Part shown: in pieces, positions 32,753-42,137 of the stretch
Layout: each line of letters begins with the position of its first letter
How positions within the stretch are numbered: position 1 is the first letter of the stretch
NCBI GenBank assembly: GCA_016202815.1
Contig: JACQNZ010000003.1
Coordinates: forward strand, 48,133-112,132
Length of the DNA: 64,000 bases
Direction of reading: 5' to 3'
Source of the DNA: Candidatus Aenigmatarchaeota archaeon
Lineage (GTDB): Archaea > Aenigmatarchaeota > Aenigmatarchaeia > JACPZZ01
Translations under genes and position numbers: made by a program
Notes under the pieces: model-generated
Database searches by the model: none
Seen by the model: only the letters and a program-made list of their open reading frames with translations
Told to the model about the DNA's origin: nothing

Positions 32753-33742
32753 TCAAAACCCCAGGAAGCCGATCCTTATGAGTATGCTGAACGTGGCAAA
32801 ACCAAGGCCTGTCATTATCATCGAATGCTTCAGCCCGCTGGTGGCGGAACCTTCGCTTATCTGGCCTGCTACGAGCCCGCCAAAGATTCCCTGCAACATC
32901 AGCATGGAGAAAAACAGGGCGGTGTAATAACACCCTACGCCCGCATTCAGCGCGAACATGCTGCACACCACGCCGTAGATGGAACATGGCGTGCAGTTTA
33001 AGTCGGCCTTTACACCAGAGCACAGCCCGCACGGGTCGGCGAACCCGAACCCGCCACCGCCGCTCAACGAAAGCGACTGCTGCTTGAACATCGGTATGAG
33101 TATTTTTGTCAGGGCAAGCACGATTATCAGGAACAGGAAAAATATGGCGTACATTATCGACACGTGCTGGCCCAGCGCCGATTTCTTCTCCCTTTCCGCA
33201 TCTTTGATCACGGCAACGTCCTTCGCAACAGAATCCAGTGTCGACGTGATGTTGCCGCCGGACGCGTAGGCTTCTTTAATGATCCGCATCGAACGTGTCA
33301 TTAATTCCGAATTTCCGGTCCTGCTTACGAATGTTTCTATTATCCTCTCGAACGGGACGCCCCACGTGTAATGGTTTACCATGCTCCTTATTTCGGGTGT
33401 TAGTTTCCCGTAGTTGGAATCTGCGGCCGAGCTTAACGCCTGTATGAGGTTCATGCCGGATCTTTGCGATTCGGCCAGGTCACGCAGGAAGCTTGGAAAC
33501 TGTTCTTCGAGGCTTTTTATCCACATGTAATCAAGGTATTTTTTTATCAGGTAAGGTCCTATGACGACTAATACGGACAGGAACACCAGGTTGCCTATCA
33601 CGCCTATGTCCGGCGCGCCCGTCTCTGTTTTGACGAAAAAAATCCCGACAATGAGCAGCAGCATCGCGAACATCATAGGATAGACTGCGATGGCGTTCTC
33701 GTCCGCGGCCTTGGGCAGCATTTTTTTTAATTTTTCCAGCAT
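32753..33742 (-). CDS. TadC/FlaJ-like pilus platform membrane protein, second copy
   Basis: 329 aa, T2SSF-type. Two N-terminal membrane helices, a cytoplasmic domain (KSLEEQFPSFLRDLAESQRS, then MVNHYTWGVPFERIIETFVS) and C-terminal helices are present. An unusual Cys- and Gly-rich loop (FADPCGLCSGVKADLNCTPC) lies between the last helices and may be an external metal or disulfide element. ATG 33742 follows the partner TadC stop with a 1-nt gap. Together with the 33744 gene it forms the inner-membrane platform for the ATPase. Confidence 0.82.
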   Translation of the reverse strand: MLEKLKKMLPKAADENAIAVYPMMFAMLLLIVGIFFVKTETGAPDIGVIGNLVFLSVLVVIGPYLIKKYLDYMWIKSLEEQFPSFLRDLAESQRSGMNLIQALSSAADSNYGKLTPEIRSMVNHYTWGVPFERIIETFVSRTGNSELMTRSMRIIKEAYASGGNITSTLDSVAKDVAVIKDAEREKKSALGQHVSIMYAIFFLFLIIVLALTKILIPMFKQQSLSLSGGGGFGFADPCGLCSGVKADLNCTPCSIYGVVCSMFALNAGVGCYYTALFFSMLMLQGIFGGLVAGQISEGSATSGLKHSMIMTGLGFATFSILIRIGFLGF

Positions 33743-33743
33743 A

Positions 33744-34619
33744 TTACTCCTCCGTCGGCGACACACCCTTTGAAAGGAATATGAAACCTATTGATATCAG
33801 CGGCAGGAATATGAATATCACGAAAAACTGGATGGATATTACCGCTGATGTAGGCGATATTGCCGTCATTACGGCGCTCAGTATCAGGAAAAAGACCGAG
33901 CCGACGATTATCAGAGTTATGTACATCTCGATGTAGAGGGACATCTGGTCTGCGTAATCCTTGATGCTGCGGCGGAAGTCTACCATGTAAGACTTGGACT
34001 TCTCCCTCAGGTATCCGCTCATGTCACCGCCTGTCGTTATTATAGTGGACAGCCCCCACAGCAGGTCCTTGAACTTTTCCGACGGCGTCCTTTCCGAGGC
34101 CTTCTGGAGCGCTGTCTTGATGTCCATGCCGAAAACCTCTGTGTCCGTATAGATTCTCGAAACTTCCCGCGACAGCTCGCCAAACTCGGAAAAATCTGAT
34201 ATTATCTTGAACATCTTTGAAGGCGGCGCGCCGGAGCTGGCTATGGTGGCCATGTACATGGTGCCAAAAGGCAGGGAGTTCTCTATTTTTCTTTTCCTGC
34301 TGCTCGCAGAGAGTGAGGGATAATAATACATGCCTGCGAACGACGCAATGCTGAGCATCAGCGACGCGGTAAATGACAGCGTCACGGCGAGCGCTACAGA
34401 AGCCACGCGCGCATATCCGAACGCGAATCCCAGGAAAAGCGAAAGCGTCGGCCAGCCGATCATAAGTATCATGAACGAGACAAAGGTCATGCTGGAAACG
34501 TATTCGTGCAGGGAAACGCGCATGTCGGCCTTCAGCAGCTCCTCTTTAAGCGGGTCAAAGTGCTTCAGGTAAGGCTTTACCACATCGCCTACGTATTTGT
34601 ACGCAATTTTATTCAGCAT
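33744..34619 (-). CDS. TadB/TadC-like pilus platform membrane protein, first copy
   Basis: 291 aa, T2SSF-type. The N-terminal cytoplasmic segment and helices (FVSFMILMIGWPTLSLFLGF, then SFTASLMLSIASFAGMYYYP) are followed by a conserved cytoplasmic domain (ENSLPFGTMYMATIASSGAP, then GLSTIITTGGDMSGYLREKS), where the GD pair is typical of the family. Two C-terminal helices end the protein. It pairs with the next gene. The ATPase gene is upstream on the same strand with a 52-nt gap. Confidence 0.85.
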   Translation of the reverse strand: MLNKIAYKYVGDVVKPYLKHFDPLKEELLKADMRVSLHEYVSSMTFVSFMILMIGWPTLSLFLGFAFGYARVASVALAVTLSFTASLMLSIASFAGMYYYPSLSASSRKRKIENSLPFGTMYMATIASSGAPPSKMFKIISDFSEFGELSREVSRIYTDTEVFGMDIKTALQKASERTPSEKFKDLLWGLSTIITTGGDMSGYLREKSKSYMVDFRRSIKDYADQMSLYIEMYITLIIVGSVFFLILSAVMTAISPTSAVISIQFFVIFIFLPLISIGFIFLSKGVSPTEE

Positions 34620-34671
34620 CGGATCATCTGCTTGTTAAATTTTCGGGTTTCGTGCGGATAAGCGTTTTCCG

Positions 34672-37131
34672 CTAATCCACCATGCTGAGAATTTTTTCAG
34701 GGTCGGAATTGTACATGCTGAAAACCCGCGCAACGGACACAAAATCGTTCAGGCCCCTGGCCTGCATCCATTCGAGTACTTTCACCCTGTTTCGTATTTC
34801 GTCCTGTACGGCTTTTTCGTGCATGTTGCTCGAATAAGCTATCTTTTTCAGGATAACGCTCTTGCCCGTTGCGCGCAGGCAGTTTTTCGACGGATCCCAT
34901 TTGAAGACCGCGTTTCCGACAGGGGCGCCATTTTCGTAACCCACGATCTCCATTATTGTGTCTATCTTTCTCACGTTCTTATTCTTGAAGCTGGTGGTAT
35001 CGTTGAATATCAGTATGTCGAGGTTTTGTATCAGGTTTCCAGGCAGGCTGATTGGGGGCGTTGTTAAACGGTCTATAAGCTTTGATATGCTGTCAGCGTG
35101 TATCGTGGACATGCCCGGGTGGCCGGATGCCATCTGCTGGAACAGCACGTACGCCTCCTTGCCTCGCACTTCACCGACGATGATGTAATCCGGGCGCTGC
35201 CTTAAACTCTCTTTCAGCAGGTCGAACATGTCGACCTCGCCCATCTTCCTGCCGCCGGCCTCCGATATCGCGGTCCTTGCAACTTCCGGCACCCAGTGCG
35301 GGTGCGGTAACCGGATCTCCGGGGTGTCTTCTATGCTGACTATTTTCTTGTTTTGTTTTATGAAAAGCGAAAGCACATTCAGCAGCGTTGTTTTTCCGGA
35401 AGCAGTCGACCCGCCTATTAGGACGGATTTGCTGTTTTCCATGGCGATCCAGAGATATGCCAGCGCCGTGGCGCTTACTGTTCCGTGATTAAGCACGTCA
35501 ATGGGAGTCAGCGGCACGTCGGTGAATTTTCTTATTGTGAAATTCGAGCCGCGGCGGGCGATGTCTGTGCCCAGCGTCGCCTGCACGCGAGACCCGTCCG
35601 TAAGGGTGCCGTCGAGAAGCGGTTCCGCAACGGAGATTGTTTTTCCGGCCCTCTGCGCCAGCTTGACAGCAAACGTGTCAAGGGTTTTCTGGTCCATGAA
35701 TTTTACGTTCGTCCTGATGGAACCTATCAGCGGGTTGCGGTGAAATATGTAAATGGGTATGTTGATGCCGTCGCAGCTTACGTCTTCTATGTTCGGGTCG
35801 TTCATCAGCGGTTCTATCCGCTCCAGCCCGGCAAAGTCCCTCCGTATGTAATATTTGAGCACATCCACCCTTTTCTTGTCAAGCTTGACGCCCATTATCG
35901 AAAAGACTTCGTCCGTCTGCCGCATCAAATAACTAACGGCCTCGGCCTTGCGCAGTTTTCGCAGGTCTATGTTTAACCGTTCTTCCAGCAGTTCCTTGCT
36001 CTTTGAAAGTATACGCTTCTCTTCCGGAGCGAGCACAGGCTCGAACACGTTGTATACCAGGCCGTTTTCCTGCTGGTCCCATTTTATGTTGGTGTAAGCG
36101 TAAACCACGTCGCCTTTTGCGGGCGTGCGGGGTATCAGCGGATAAACAACGTTTGTGATCATCGCATTTTCCGTGTCGTCCTCGTCTGAAAATCTGCGGG
36201 GCATTTGGTCGGGGATTTCTATGCCGTCGGCCGCGATCTTCGGGACTATGGTTTTGCTTTCTGTGACAACAGCAGCCCGTATCTGTTGCATTGTAGTCGA
36301 AGGCTGCATGGCCGCCTGTTGCGGCATCATAGCCTGCTGCATCGGCATCATAGGATACGCCGGATAGTAAACGGCCTTGAAACCCTTGGCGTATTTGTCG
36401 AAAACCCTGTTCATGTCAAACCTTGGCTGCTGTACGCCAAGTTTCGTGCCCTCGGACCTGTATGCTTTTATTTTTTCCTCTGTTTTTATCAGCTGCTGCT
36501 CATAGTCCGACATCATTTTCTTGAAAGTTTGCTCATCGATCTCCCGCTTGTAATATTTTTTTTCAATTTCGTCCTTTGATTTTATCAGACTGTCCCGCTC
36601 TATTTCAGATTCTCTGAGTTTGTCCTCTGCGCTGGAAACGCCGCTTTCTATTTTGTTCTCTATGTTGGAGATGCTTTGCCTTATTTCATCAATGTCATTC
36701 AGCCTGCCGAAATCCGGTTCTGATTTTATGGCGGCCAGCTCGCCGCGCAGCGCAATGACGTCCTCCGGCTTCATGCGCGACGTTGTGCCGTCCTCGAGCT
36801 TCGCGACCCTCCGATAAATGTCTTCTATCGCAGCCTCGGAAACGCCGTACTTCTCTGCGGCCTTTTTCAAAACGTGCGGATCCCTGACCAGCTCCTCTAT
36901 GGGGCTTCTTTTCTCGCCCGTGCTGCGCACAGGCATGCCAAGGAGTTTCTTTACAACGAGCCTGATTTTTGTTTTCGGGACAACAAACTCTTTGCGTTCT
37001 TTAGGCATTACGCCGGATATTATCTTCCCGACAACCTTTGAAGCGTCTTCCTTCTTCTCTGCCGGGACGGCAGTGCTCTGCGACCCGCCCTTTGCCGCGG
37101 CCCTGCGCATCAAGGAGTTTAGTTTGATCAA
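34672..37131 (-). CDS. Type IV pilus / secretion ATPase (TadA/FlaI/GspE family) with long N-terminal extension
   Basis: 819 aa. The C-terminal 450 residues are the secretion ATPase: Walker A GGSTASGKTTLLN (near residue 577), the Asp box (IVSIEDTPEIRLPH), Walker B region (RPDYIIVGEVRGKEA) and His box (GHPGMSTIHADS). The first roughly 320 residues contain a basic segment, a possible helical hairpin, a Lys/Glu coiled coil (ERDSLIKSKDEIEKKYYKRE) and a Met/Gln/Ala-rich stretch (MPMQQAMMPQQAAMQ). FlaI-type ATPases are normally about 500-600 aa, so the extension is notable and may dock the platform or the coiled-coil protein at 39771. The ATPase powers pilin assembly. Confidence 0.88.
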   Translation of the reverse strand: MIKLNSLMRRAAAKGGSQSTAVPAEKKEDASKVVGKIISGVMPKERKEFVVPKTKIRLVVKKLLGMPVRSTGEKRSPIEELVRDPHVLKKAAEKYGVSEAAIEDIYRRVAKLEDGTTSRMKPEDVIALRGELAAIKSEPDFGRLNDIDEIRQSISNIENKIESGVSSAEDKLRESEIERDSLIKSKDEIEKKYYKREIDEQTFKKMMSDYEQQLIKTEEKIKAYRSEGTKLGVQQPRFDMNRVFDKYAKGFKAVYYPAYPMMPMQQAMMPQQAAMQPSTTMQQIRAAVVTESKTIVPKIAADGIEIPDQMPRRFSDEDDTENAMITNVVYPLIPRTPAKGDVVYAYTNIKWDQQENGLVYNVFEPVLAPEEKRILSKSKELLEERLNIDLRKLRKAEAVSYLMRQTDEVFSIMGVKLDKKRVDVLKYYIRRDFAGLERIEPLMNDPNIEDVSCDGINIPIYIFHRNPLIGSIRTNVKFMDQKTLDTFAVKLAQRAGKTISVAEPLLDGTLTDGSRVQATLGTDIARRGSNFTIRKFTDVPLTPIDVLNHGTVSATALAYLWIAMENSKSVLIGGSTASGKTTLLNVLSLFIKQNKKIVSIEDTPEIRLPHPHWVPEVARTAISEAGGRKMGEVDMFDLLKESLRQRPDYIIVGEVRGKEAYVLFQQMASGHPGMSTIHADSISKLIDRLTTPPISLPGNLIQNLDILIFNDTTSFKNKNVRKIDTIMEIVGYENGAPVGNAVFKWDPSKNCLRATGKSVILKKIAYSSNMHEKAVQDEIRNRVKVLEWMQARGLNDFVSVARVFSMYNSDPEKILSMVD

Positions 37132-37180
37132 AGTATACCTATAATGTATTGTCGGCTCCGATTTAACTGTTTGCCCGAAG

Positions 37181-37669
37181 TTATCTTTGCAGGACAGCCC
37201 CCCGCGTATAATTGGAAAAAATTATTTTCAGCGGCGACTGCGTGCTTAACTCGGCGCCGTCCATGGCACCGGCTGTGCGGTTTATGTTGTAAACGCCCGA
37301 TGAAGCCCTGTAAGCGTCGTTATCGGTCGCGTTTACGCGCACGCCGTTGTCGTTGATGCTTAGCTGGTATGCAACGCCGCCTGCAGAGCGTGGCACAGGG
37401 ACTACGATTGTTAAATTGTGGAAATATTTTCCCTGCGTGTACGCCTCTACAAGGTTCGCCGCAACGAAAAGCCCTACATCTTGGAAGTTGTCGTGGGTCG
37501 AAACTGTCCTGATCCTGTCGCCGAGAAGGCTGAATATGGAAAAGACGCTGGCAAGCATTATCAGGCCTATGCCAAACAGTATGACCTGTTCAAGGACCTG
37601 ATACTGGCCCCGCAGCATTTTTTCCGCAGAAACTTTTTTCGAAGCCACCAGCTTATTTAGAAGGCTCAT
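37181..37669 (-). CDS. Minor pilin-like protein
   Basis: 162 aa. The signal region (MLRGQYQVLEQVILFGIGLI) has the Gly-Gln-x-x-x-Glu pattern of archaeal minor pilins, preceded by an 18-residue basic leader. One hydrophobic helix is followed by a beta-rich head (LTIVVPVPRSAGGVAYQLSI). A start at the later Met 18 would shorten the leader. ATGA overlap with the upstream gene's stop couples them. Confidence 0.72.
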   Translation of the reverse strand: MSLLNKLVASKKVSAEKMLRGQYQVLEQVILFGIGLIMLASVFSIFSLLGDRIRTVSTHDNFQDVGLFVAANLVEAYTQGKYFHNLTIVVPVPRSAGGVAYQLSINDNGVRVNATDNDAYRASSGVYNINRTAGAMDGAELSTQSPLKIIFSNYTRGAVLQR

Positions 37670-38328
37670 ATGAAATTGATTTTTACCCTGCTTATTTCCA
37701 AATCCTTGCCGTTCGCTGCGCCGCCGGCCACGACGTACCTGCCGCCGAACGTGATGGAAATCCTGCCCGAAGTCGCGCTTTGCACAGGGCCTGCCTCAAG
37801 GTCTATCCTGAACCCTTTGTTCGGTGTATCGACTTCCCTGTACCAGAGTTTGTAGACAGCTTCGTAATTACCGGCCGGGTTTTTCGACATTTTCACCATC
37901 AGGACGCCTTCCTGCTCGCCGAAATTTGCGCTGTAGCCGATATTCCCGGTGTTGGTCCCGATCCACCTATCCAGGGCGTAAACATTCCTTGCCGCAGACG
38001 TGTTTAAGACTACGCTGTTATTGAACTCGAACCATTTTACCGCCGGGCCTGCCTGGTCAAGATAGTATTGTGCGTTGTTGAATGCGGTGAAAACCCCCCT
38101 CTGGGAAATTTCAAGGGTCTCTGTGCACGAGCCGGTGCATGTCTGCGCCATTTCTTTTATCTTGCTGTTCAGCACATTGAAAAACGCCACGACGCTTTCA
38201 GATTCTGCGAGGGAGCTTCTCTTTTCCGTGAGCGGCGCGCCCCACATGTACGCAGCGCCCACCAAACTGACAACAACAGTGCCGAGCATCACAAAAGTGA
38301 TGATTTCGCTCTGGCCCTTCCTTTCCAT
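37666..38328 (-). CDS. Pilin-like surface protein
   Basis: 220 aa. MERKGQSEIITFVMLGTVVV has the class III signal (Lys-Gly-Gln-Ser-Glu). A hydrophobic helix and a beta-rich head with one Cys pair (CTGSC) follow. GTG at 38337 gives three extra residues. ATG 38328 is preferred because the cleavage motif then lies at the usual distance. A TATA-like CTTTTATAGTAGC about 38362-38371 suggests an internal promoter splitting the operon here. Confidence 0.75.
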   Translation of the reverse strand: MERKGQSEIITFVMLGTVVVSLVGAAYMWGAPLTEKRSSLAESESVVAFFNVLNSKIKEMAQTCTGSCTETLEISQRGVFTAFNNAQYYLDQAGPAVKWFEFNNSVVLNTSAARNVYALDRWIGTNTGNIGYSANFGEQEGVLMVKMSKNPAGNYEAVYKLWYREVDTPNKGFRIDLEAGPVQSATSGRISITFGGRYVVAGGAANGKDLEISRVKINFI

Positions 38329-38378
38329 AAAGAACACTTTAAGTAGAATTATGTCAAGCTACTATAAAAGTTGTTTGA

Positions 38379-38867
38379 TCATGCACCGGTCTGCTTGCAT
38401 TCGACAGTGGTCGAGATCACGTTTGTCCTTGTGCCTACTACGACTGCGTATTTGCCGATAGGGCAGCCGCCGTCCACATCGCACGTCGGGTGCGCGGTGC
38501 ATTTGTAGGACAATAATATTTTCTTGCCCCCGCCGGCCGCAATGGCATTTGCCCCGTCAATGTCCTCCAGTTGCGCAGTAGTGCAGTCAGAACCGTCTAT
38601 CCTCGCCGCCACTATGTCACTCCTCGTAATGGAACTGGTCGCGCCGTTGTTCTGTATCAGCACAGAAATGACAGCGTCCGTCTTTGCGCCGGCTATGGTA
38701 GCTGCAGGCGCGATATAACAATAAGCGCCGCCCGGCGGTATCGAAATGCCTTTTTCAGTCTGCGAGCTGGTAAGCCCGGAAAACCACGCGTACGCTAATC
38801 CTACGACACCGACCGTGATTAACATCAGCATTACAAGCGCTATTACAGGAGTTATGCCCTTTGTCAT
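38379..38867 (-). CDS. Pilin, copy 1 of a duplicated module
   Basis: 162 aa. MTKGITPVIALVMLMLITVG is the class III signal. The head shows GGAYCYIAPAATI, then VAARIDGSDCTTAQLEDIDG, then KYAVVVGTRTNVISTTVEC. It is paralogous to the 39107 pilin (GGAYC, VDG, VRVGTRTG, terminal Cys), with longer loops. It is probably a structural filament subunit. It is followed, upstream on the same strand, by a small two-helix membrane protein, as is its paralogue. Confidence 0.82.
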   Translation of the reverse strand: MTKGITPVIALVMLMLITVGVVGLAYAWFSGLTSSQTEKGISIPPGGAYCYIAPAATIAGAKTDAVISVLIQNNGATSSITRSDIVAARIDGSDCTTAQLEDIDGANAIAAGGGKKILLSYKCTAHPTCDVDGGCPIGKYAVVVGTRTNVISTTVECKQTGA

Positions 38868-38869
38868 GG

Positions 38870-39097
38870 TTATCTCCTGTTCTCCCTGCCCGACGAAATT
38901 ATTGAAAACGTCGCAAGCTGGGCTATGCTTGACACTATGACAAGGACGGCCAGCATGACCAGCGCTTTCGTCACATTGTCGCCCTGCGGCAGAAGGCCCA
39001 TTATGCCGACAAGCAAATAGCCGCCAACAACGAGCAGCATGCCCACGACTGTTACAAAAACATCTGTTAGCGTTTTGCGCTCATGGGGTTTTATCAT
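38870..39097 (-). CDS. Small membrane protein of the duplicated pilin module, copy 1
   Basis: 75 aa, two membrane helices (VFVTVVGMLLVVGGYLLVGI and ALVMLAVLVIVSSIAQLATF) joined by a short loop with Gln-Gly-Asp-Asn. It is clearly similar to the 39505 protein (same helix order, same VxxxSSxxQLA motif). It may guide pilin insertion or assembly; no known family is recognised. Confidence 0.75.
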   Translation of the reverse strand: MIKPHERKTLTDVFVTVVGMLLVVGGYLLVGIMGLLPQGDNVTKALVMLAVLVIVSSIAQLATFSIISSGRENRR

Positions 39098-39106
39098 GAT
39101 TACAGC

Positions 39107-39508
39107 CTACTTGCAGAACGCCGAGGATTCCACGACACCGGTGCGTGTCCCTACGCGCACAGCGCGCGAGCCGGAAGCGCATGTCCCGCCGCAGGCCCAG
39201 TCCTTTACTATGACCTTGCCGCCGCCCGGCGTTATCGGGAACGCGGCCGCATCTAACGTCGCGTCCGCGCCGTCAACCTGGGCTATGATAATATCAGCCT
39301 GAACCAGGTTGCTCGTCGCCCCGCTGTTCTGGATCATGACACTAACCTTTCCGCCCGCGCAATAAGCGCCGCCCGGCGGTATCGTGATGCCTTTCTCGGT
39401 TTGCGTTGTAAGAAGCCCGGAAAACCATGAATAGGCGATGCCCACCATGCCGACCGTGATTAACATCAGCATTACCAAAGCGATTACGGGCGTTATTCCT
39501 TTCTTCAT
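39107..39508 (-). CDS. Pilin, copy 2 of a duplicated module
   Basis: 133 aa. MKKGITPVIALVMLMLITVG signal, then AYSWFSGLLTTQTEKGITIP and a compact head (GGAYCAGGKVSVMIQNSG, then VDGADATLDAAAFPI, then VRVGTRTGVVESSAFC). It is the same head framework as the LamG-bearing pilin at 4265. It is coupled to the upstream small membrane protein by an ATGA overlap. Confidence 0.83.
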   Translation of the reverse strand: MKKGITPVIALVMLMLITVGMVGIAYSWFSGLLTTQTEKGITIPPGGAYCAGGKVSVMIQNSGATSNLVQADIIIAQVDGADATLDAAAFPITPGGGKVIVKDWACGGTCASGSRAVRVGTRTGVVESSAFCK

Positions 39509-39744
39509 CTTTTCCCACCCCTTAAACCCTGCCTTATCTTTCCCAGCATCGCCAATGAAGCGAGCTGTATCATGCTGGAAACTATGACCAGAAGTGCAAG
39601 CATCAAAATGCCCCTTGTAGAATTGTCCTGCTGCATTGCGGTCATCATTACCATTAGCAGGTAACCGGTCACAACAAGAATAGCGGAAATAACAACAACA
39701 AAAGCGTCAACAAACACGTTTTCTTTCATTGTTGCGTTTGCCAT
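39505..39744 (-). CDS. Small membrane protein of the duplicated pilin module, copy 2
   Basis: 79 aa, two membrane helices (AFVVVISAILVVTGYLLMVM and ILMLALLVIVSSMIQLASLA) separated by a loop with Gln-Gln-Asp-Asn. It is a paralogue of the 38870 protein. The start may be Met 1 or Met 6. It ends with a basic Gly-rich tail. Confidence 0.75.
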   Translation of the reverse strand: MANATMKENVFVDAFVVVISAILVVTGYLLMVMMTAMQQDNSTRGILMLALLVIVSSMIQLASLAMLGKIRQGLRGGKR

Positions 39745-39770
39745 GGAAATCCTTTCATCACTATTTTATT

Positions 39771-40265
39771 TTACCGCCTTATTAAAGGTGTGCTCGTTGT
39801 TGTTCCGATTGTAGGCCTCGGCGGCACAACGTAAAGCCTTTTTAGCCGTTTGTCAATTTCGTCCAGAGAACTTATTATCGCCTGGTTTGATTCGACCGTC
39901 TTCTTGCCGTATTCAACGAGCTGGCCGATGCCTTCCGCCAAAGGACGCATTGTATCGCTCGAGACGCCGGAAACCTCTTCCTGCGACGCCGCTTTTAACA
40001 ATGACACGAACTCGTTAAGCGTTCCCATCAGCTCGTCTATCTTCGACGGTATCCTTGAAATCTCGTTCCGCAGATCCAGATTCGCCCGCACCAGGTCGTC
40101 AACAATCTGCTGGTTGGCTTTGATCAGTTCTATCATTTCGTCAACAAGCTTGTTGATTTCTTTTGTGGTTGTGCCGCCCTCTATCTGGTCCAGCCTGCGC
40201 TCAAGCCTTCTCAGGGGCGTCATTGGCATTATTTCATACTCTTCAGAATCAGATGCTTCGCTCAT
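39771..40265 (-). CDS. Coiled-coil cytosolic protein at the head of the pilus operon
   Basis: 164 aa, almost entirely helical: EINKLVDEMIELIKANQQIV, then VRANLDLRNEISRIPSKIDE, then a second helical block (ISSLDEIDKRLKRLYVV). Acidic N-terminus and Pro/Thr-rich C-terminus, no membrane segment. Its length and helical nature recall archaellum accessory proteins such as FlaC/D, but no clear homology is seen. It could bind the ATPase extension. It is first in the leftward pilus gene order. Confidence 0.65.
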   Translation of the reverse strand: MSEASDSEEYEIMPMTPLRRLERRLDQIEGGTTTKEINKLVDEMIELIKANQQIVDDLVRANLDLRNEISRIPSKIDELMGTLNEFVSLLKAASQEEVSGVSSDTMRPLAEGIGQLVEYGKKTVESNQAIISSLDEIDKRLKRLYVVPPRPTIGTTTSTPLIRR

Positions 40266-40311
40266 TAATCTAGAATTCGCTTTTCACCTTTAAAAAGCTT
40301 TAAGCGGCAGG

Positions 40312-41964
40312 TTACATTTCCCCGCCCATGTCGGGCATTCCGCCCGGCGGCATGCCGCCGCCTTTGTTCAGTTTGCTCGCTGAAATCACATCGTCTATTC
40401 TCAATATCATTTCCGCGGCCTCGGAAGCAGAGCTTATGGCCTGTATTTTTGTTTTCAGCGGGTCGATGACGTTTAATTTCTCCATATCGCTTATCCTTCC
40501 GTTCAAAACATCGACCCCTGCCGCCGCGTTTCCTGCGTCGTGCTCTGCGCGAAGCTTTACCAACATGTCAATCGTGTCCAAGCCCGCGTTTTCTGCAAGC
40601 GTGCGCGGAATGACTTCCATCGCATCTGCGAACGCATTGATTGCAAGCTGCTCGCGCCCGGGAAAACTTTCCGCAAATTTGCGGAGCTGCCTTGCAACTT
40701 CGGCTTCAGGGGCGCCGCCGCCTGCGACATACTTTCCCATCTCAACCGCGGCTGCGACGCCTTTTATCGCGTCATTGACAGCGCGCTCGACTTCATCCAC
40801 AATGTGTTCGGATCCGCCGCGTATCAAAACCGTTACAGCCTTCGGGTCCTTGCACTTCTGCACAAAAACCATCTGCTCGCCCGCGACTTTTTTCTCTTCG
40901 ACCAGGCCTGCGAACCCAAGGTCGCCCGCACCCAGATCATTGATGTTCGACGTGACCTTTGCGCCCGTCGCCCTTGCGAGCTTGTCCATGTCGGACTTTT
41001 TCACGCGTCGCGCAGACAATATTCCTTTCTTGGCCATGTAATGCTGCGCCGCGTCGTCAATGCCTTTCTGCGAAAAAACAACGTTCGCGCCCGAGGCGGA
41101 AATCTTTTCAACCATGTCCTTGAGCATGCGCTCTTCTTCAGCCAAAAATGATTGCATCTGTTCAGGCGACGTTATCCTTATCTCGGCGTCCGTCTCAAGT
41201 TCTTTGACTTCCAATGCCGCATCGAGCAGCGCTATCTTCGCGTTCTCAGCCTTTTTCGGCATTGACGGATGAACAACCTCTTTGTCAATAACTATGCCTT
41301 TGATAAGTTCGGTGTCGGTTATGCTTCCGCCCTGCCGTTTCTCAAGCTTGACGTTCTCAACATCGATTATTGTTTTGCCGTCTGCAGTTTCTGAAATTTC
41401 CTTCACAGCCTGCACAATGACGCGCGCAAGTTTTTCCGGGCTTTCGCCGACGGCCTTGCTGCTCATCGCAGTTGTCGCAATTTGCACCAGCTTTTCCTCG
41501 TCATTTATAGAAATTGATTTCGAAAGGCTCTTGATAACCTCAATAGATTTTTCTTTGGCAGCCCGGTAACCTTTCGTTATAACAGTCGGATGGACTTCCT
41601 GGTCCAAAAGCCCTTCGGCATTCTTCAACATCGTGCCGGCCAAAACAACAACAGTTGTCGTGCCGTCGCCGACTTCCTCGTCCTGCGTCTTTGATATCTC
41701 AACCATCATCTTCGCAGCGGGATGCTCTATTTCCATTTCACCGAGAATCGTTGCGCCGTCGTTGCTGATCACGACATCGCCCAGCGAATCGACGAGCATT
41801 TTGTCCATTCCGCGGGGTCCGAGCGTGGTTCGTATCGCATCGCCGACGGCTTTGGCCGCGGCAATGTTGTTTCGCTGTGCGTCTTTTCCCGTCGATCGCA
41901 GCGCGCCCTCGGGCAAAATTAAAACAGGCTGTCCGCCAATCTGGCCCATTGTTGCATTTACCAT
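40312..41964 (-). CDS. thsA: Group II chaperonin (thermosome) subunit
   Basis: 550 aa. The nucleotide-binding motifs [29 protein letters not shown] and the late [16 protein letters not shown] match the CCT/thermosome family. The C-terminal tail is Gly/Met-rich ([16 protein letters not shown]). It forms a double ring that folds proteins with ATP. A strong TATA-like box at 42039-42049 and a hairpin at 41994-42012 lie upstream. A GGAGG precedes the start by about 13 nt. Confidence 0.97.
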   Translation of the reverse strand: MVNATMGQIGGQPVLILPEGALRSTGKDAQRNNIAAAKAVGDAIRTTLGPRGMDKMLVDSLGDVVISNDGATILGEMEIEHPAAKMMVEISKTQDEEVGDGTTTVVVLAGTMLKNAEGLLDQEVHPTVITKGYRAAKEKSIEVIKSLSKSISINDEEKLVQIATTAMSSKAVGESPEKLARVIVQAVKEISETADGKTIIDVENVKLEKRQGGSITDTELIKGIVIDKEVVHPSMPKKAENAKIALLDAALEVKELETDAEIRITSPEQMQSFLAEEERMLKDMVEKISASGANVVFSQKGIDDAAQHYMAKKGILSARRVKKSDMDKLARATGAKVTSNINDLGAGDLGFAGLVEEKKVAGEQMVFVQKCKDPKAVTVLIRGGSEHIVDEVERAVNDAIKGVAAAVEMGKYVAGGGAPEAEVARQLRKFAESFPGREQLAINAFADAMEVIPRTLAENAGLDTIDMLVKLRAEHDAGNAAAGVDVLNGRISDMEKLNVIDPLKTKIQAISSASEAAEMILRIDDVISASKLNKGGGMPPGGMPDMGGEM

Positions 41965-41993
41965 ATCAAACCATCCTCCAGTAAAAACCTGAC

Positions 41994-42012
41994 CAAACTT
42001 CGGTGAAGTTTG
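41994..42012. repeat. Class B hairpin in the chaperonin gene leader
   Basis: Perfect 8-bp stem CAAACTTC / GAAGTTTG with loop GGT, between the predicted transcription start (about 42017) and the start codon at 41964. It lies close to the 5' end of the mRNA, as in the EF-1A gene leader. Confidence 0.7.
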
Positions 42013-42038
42013 TAATCACAAAAATTATGTGAAACCGC

Positions 42039-42049
42039 GTATATAAAAA
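42039..42049 (-). promoter_or_regulatory. TATA-like box of the chaperonin gene
   Basis: The reverse strand reads CTTTTTATATACGC, one of the strongest archaeal TATA matches in the window. It predicts a transcript start near 42017 and a leader of about 50 nt. Confidence 0.7.
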
Positions 42050-42137
42050 GCTATCGGTTCGCGGTATTGTCAGGTTTTCGGTTGCTACAAAGACTGTCAG
42101 GAACGGTTGTTTTTATGTGTACAGACAAAATTAAACT

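Noticed and set aside
40328..41041. Long open frame opposite the chaperonin gene
   Set aside because: Antisense shadow with Ser/Pro/Ala-rich low complexity and no own promoter.
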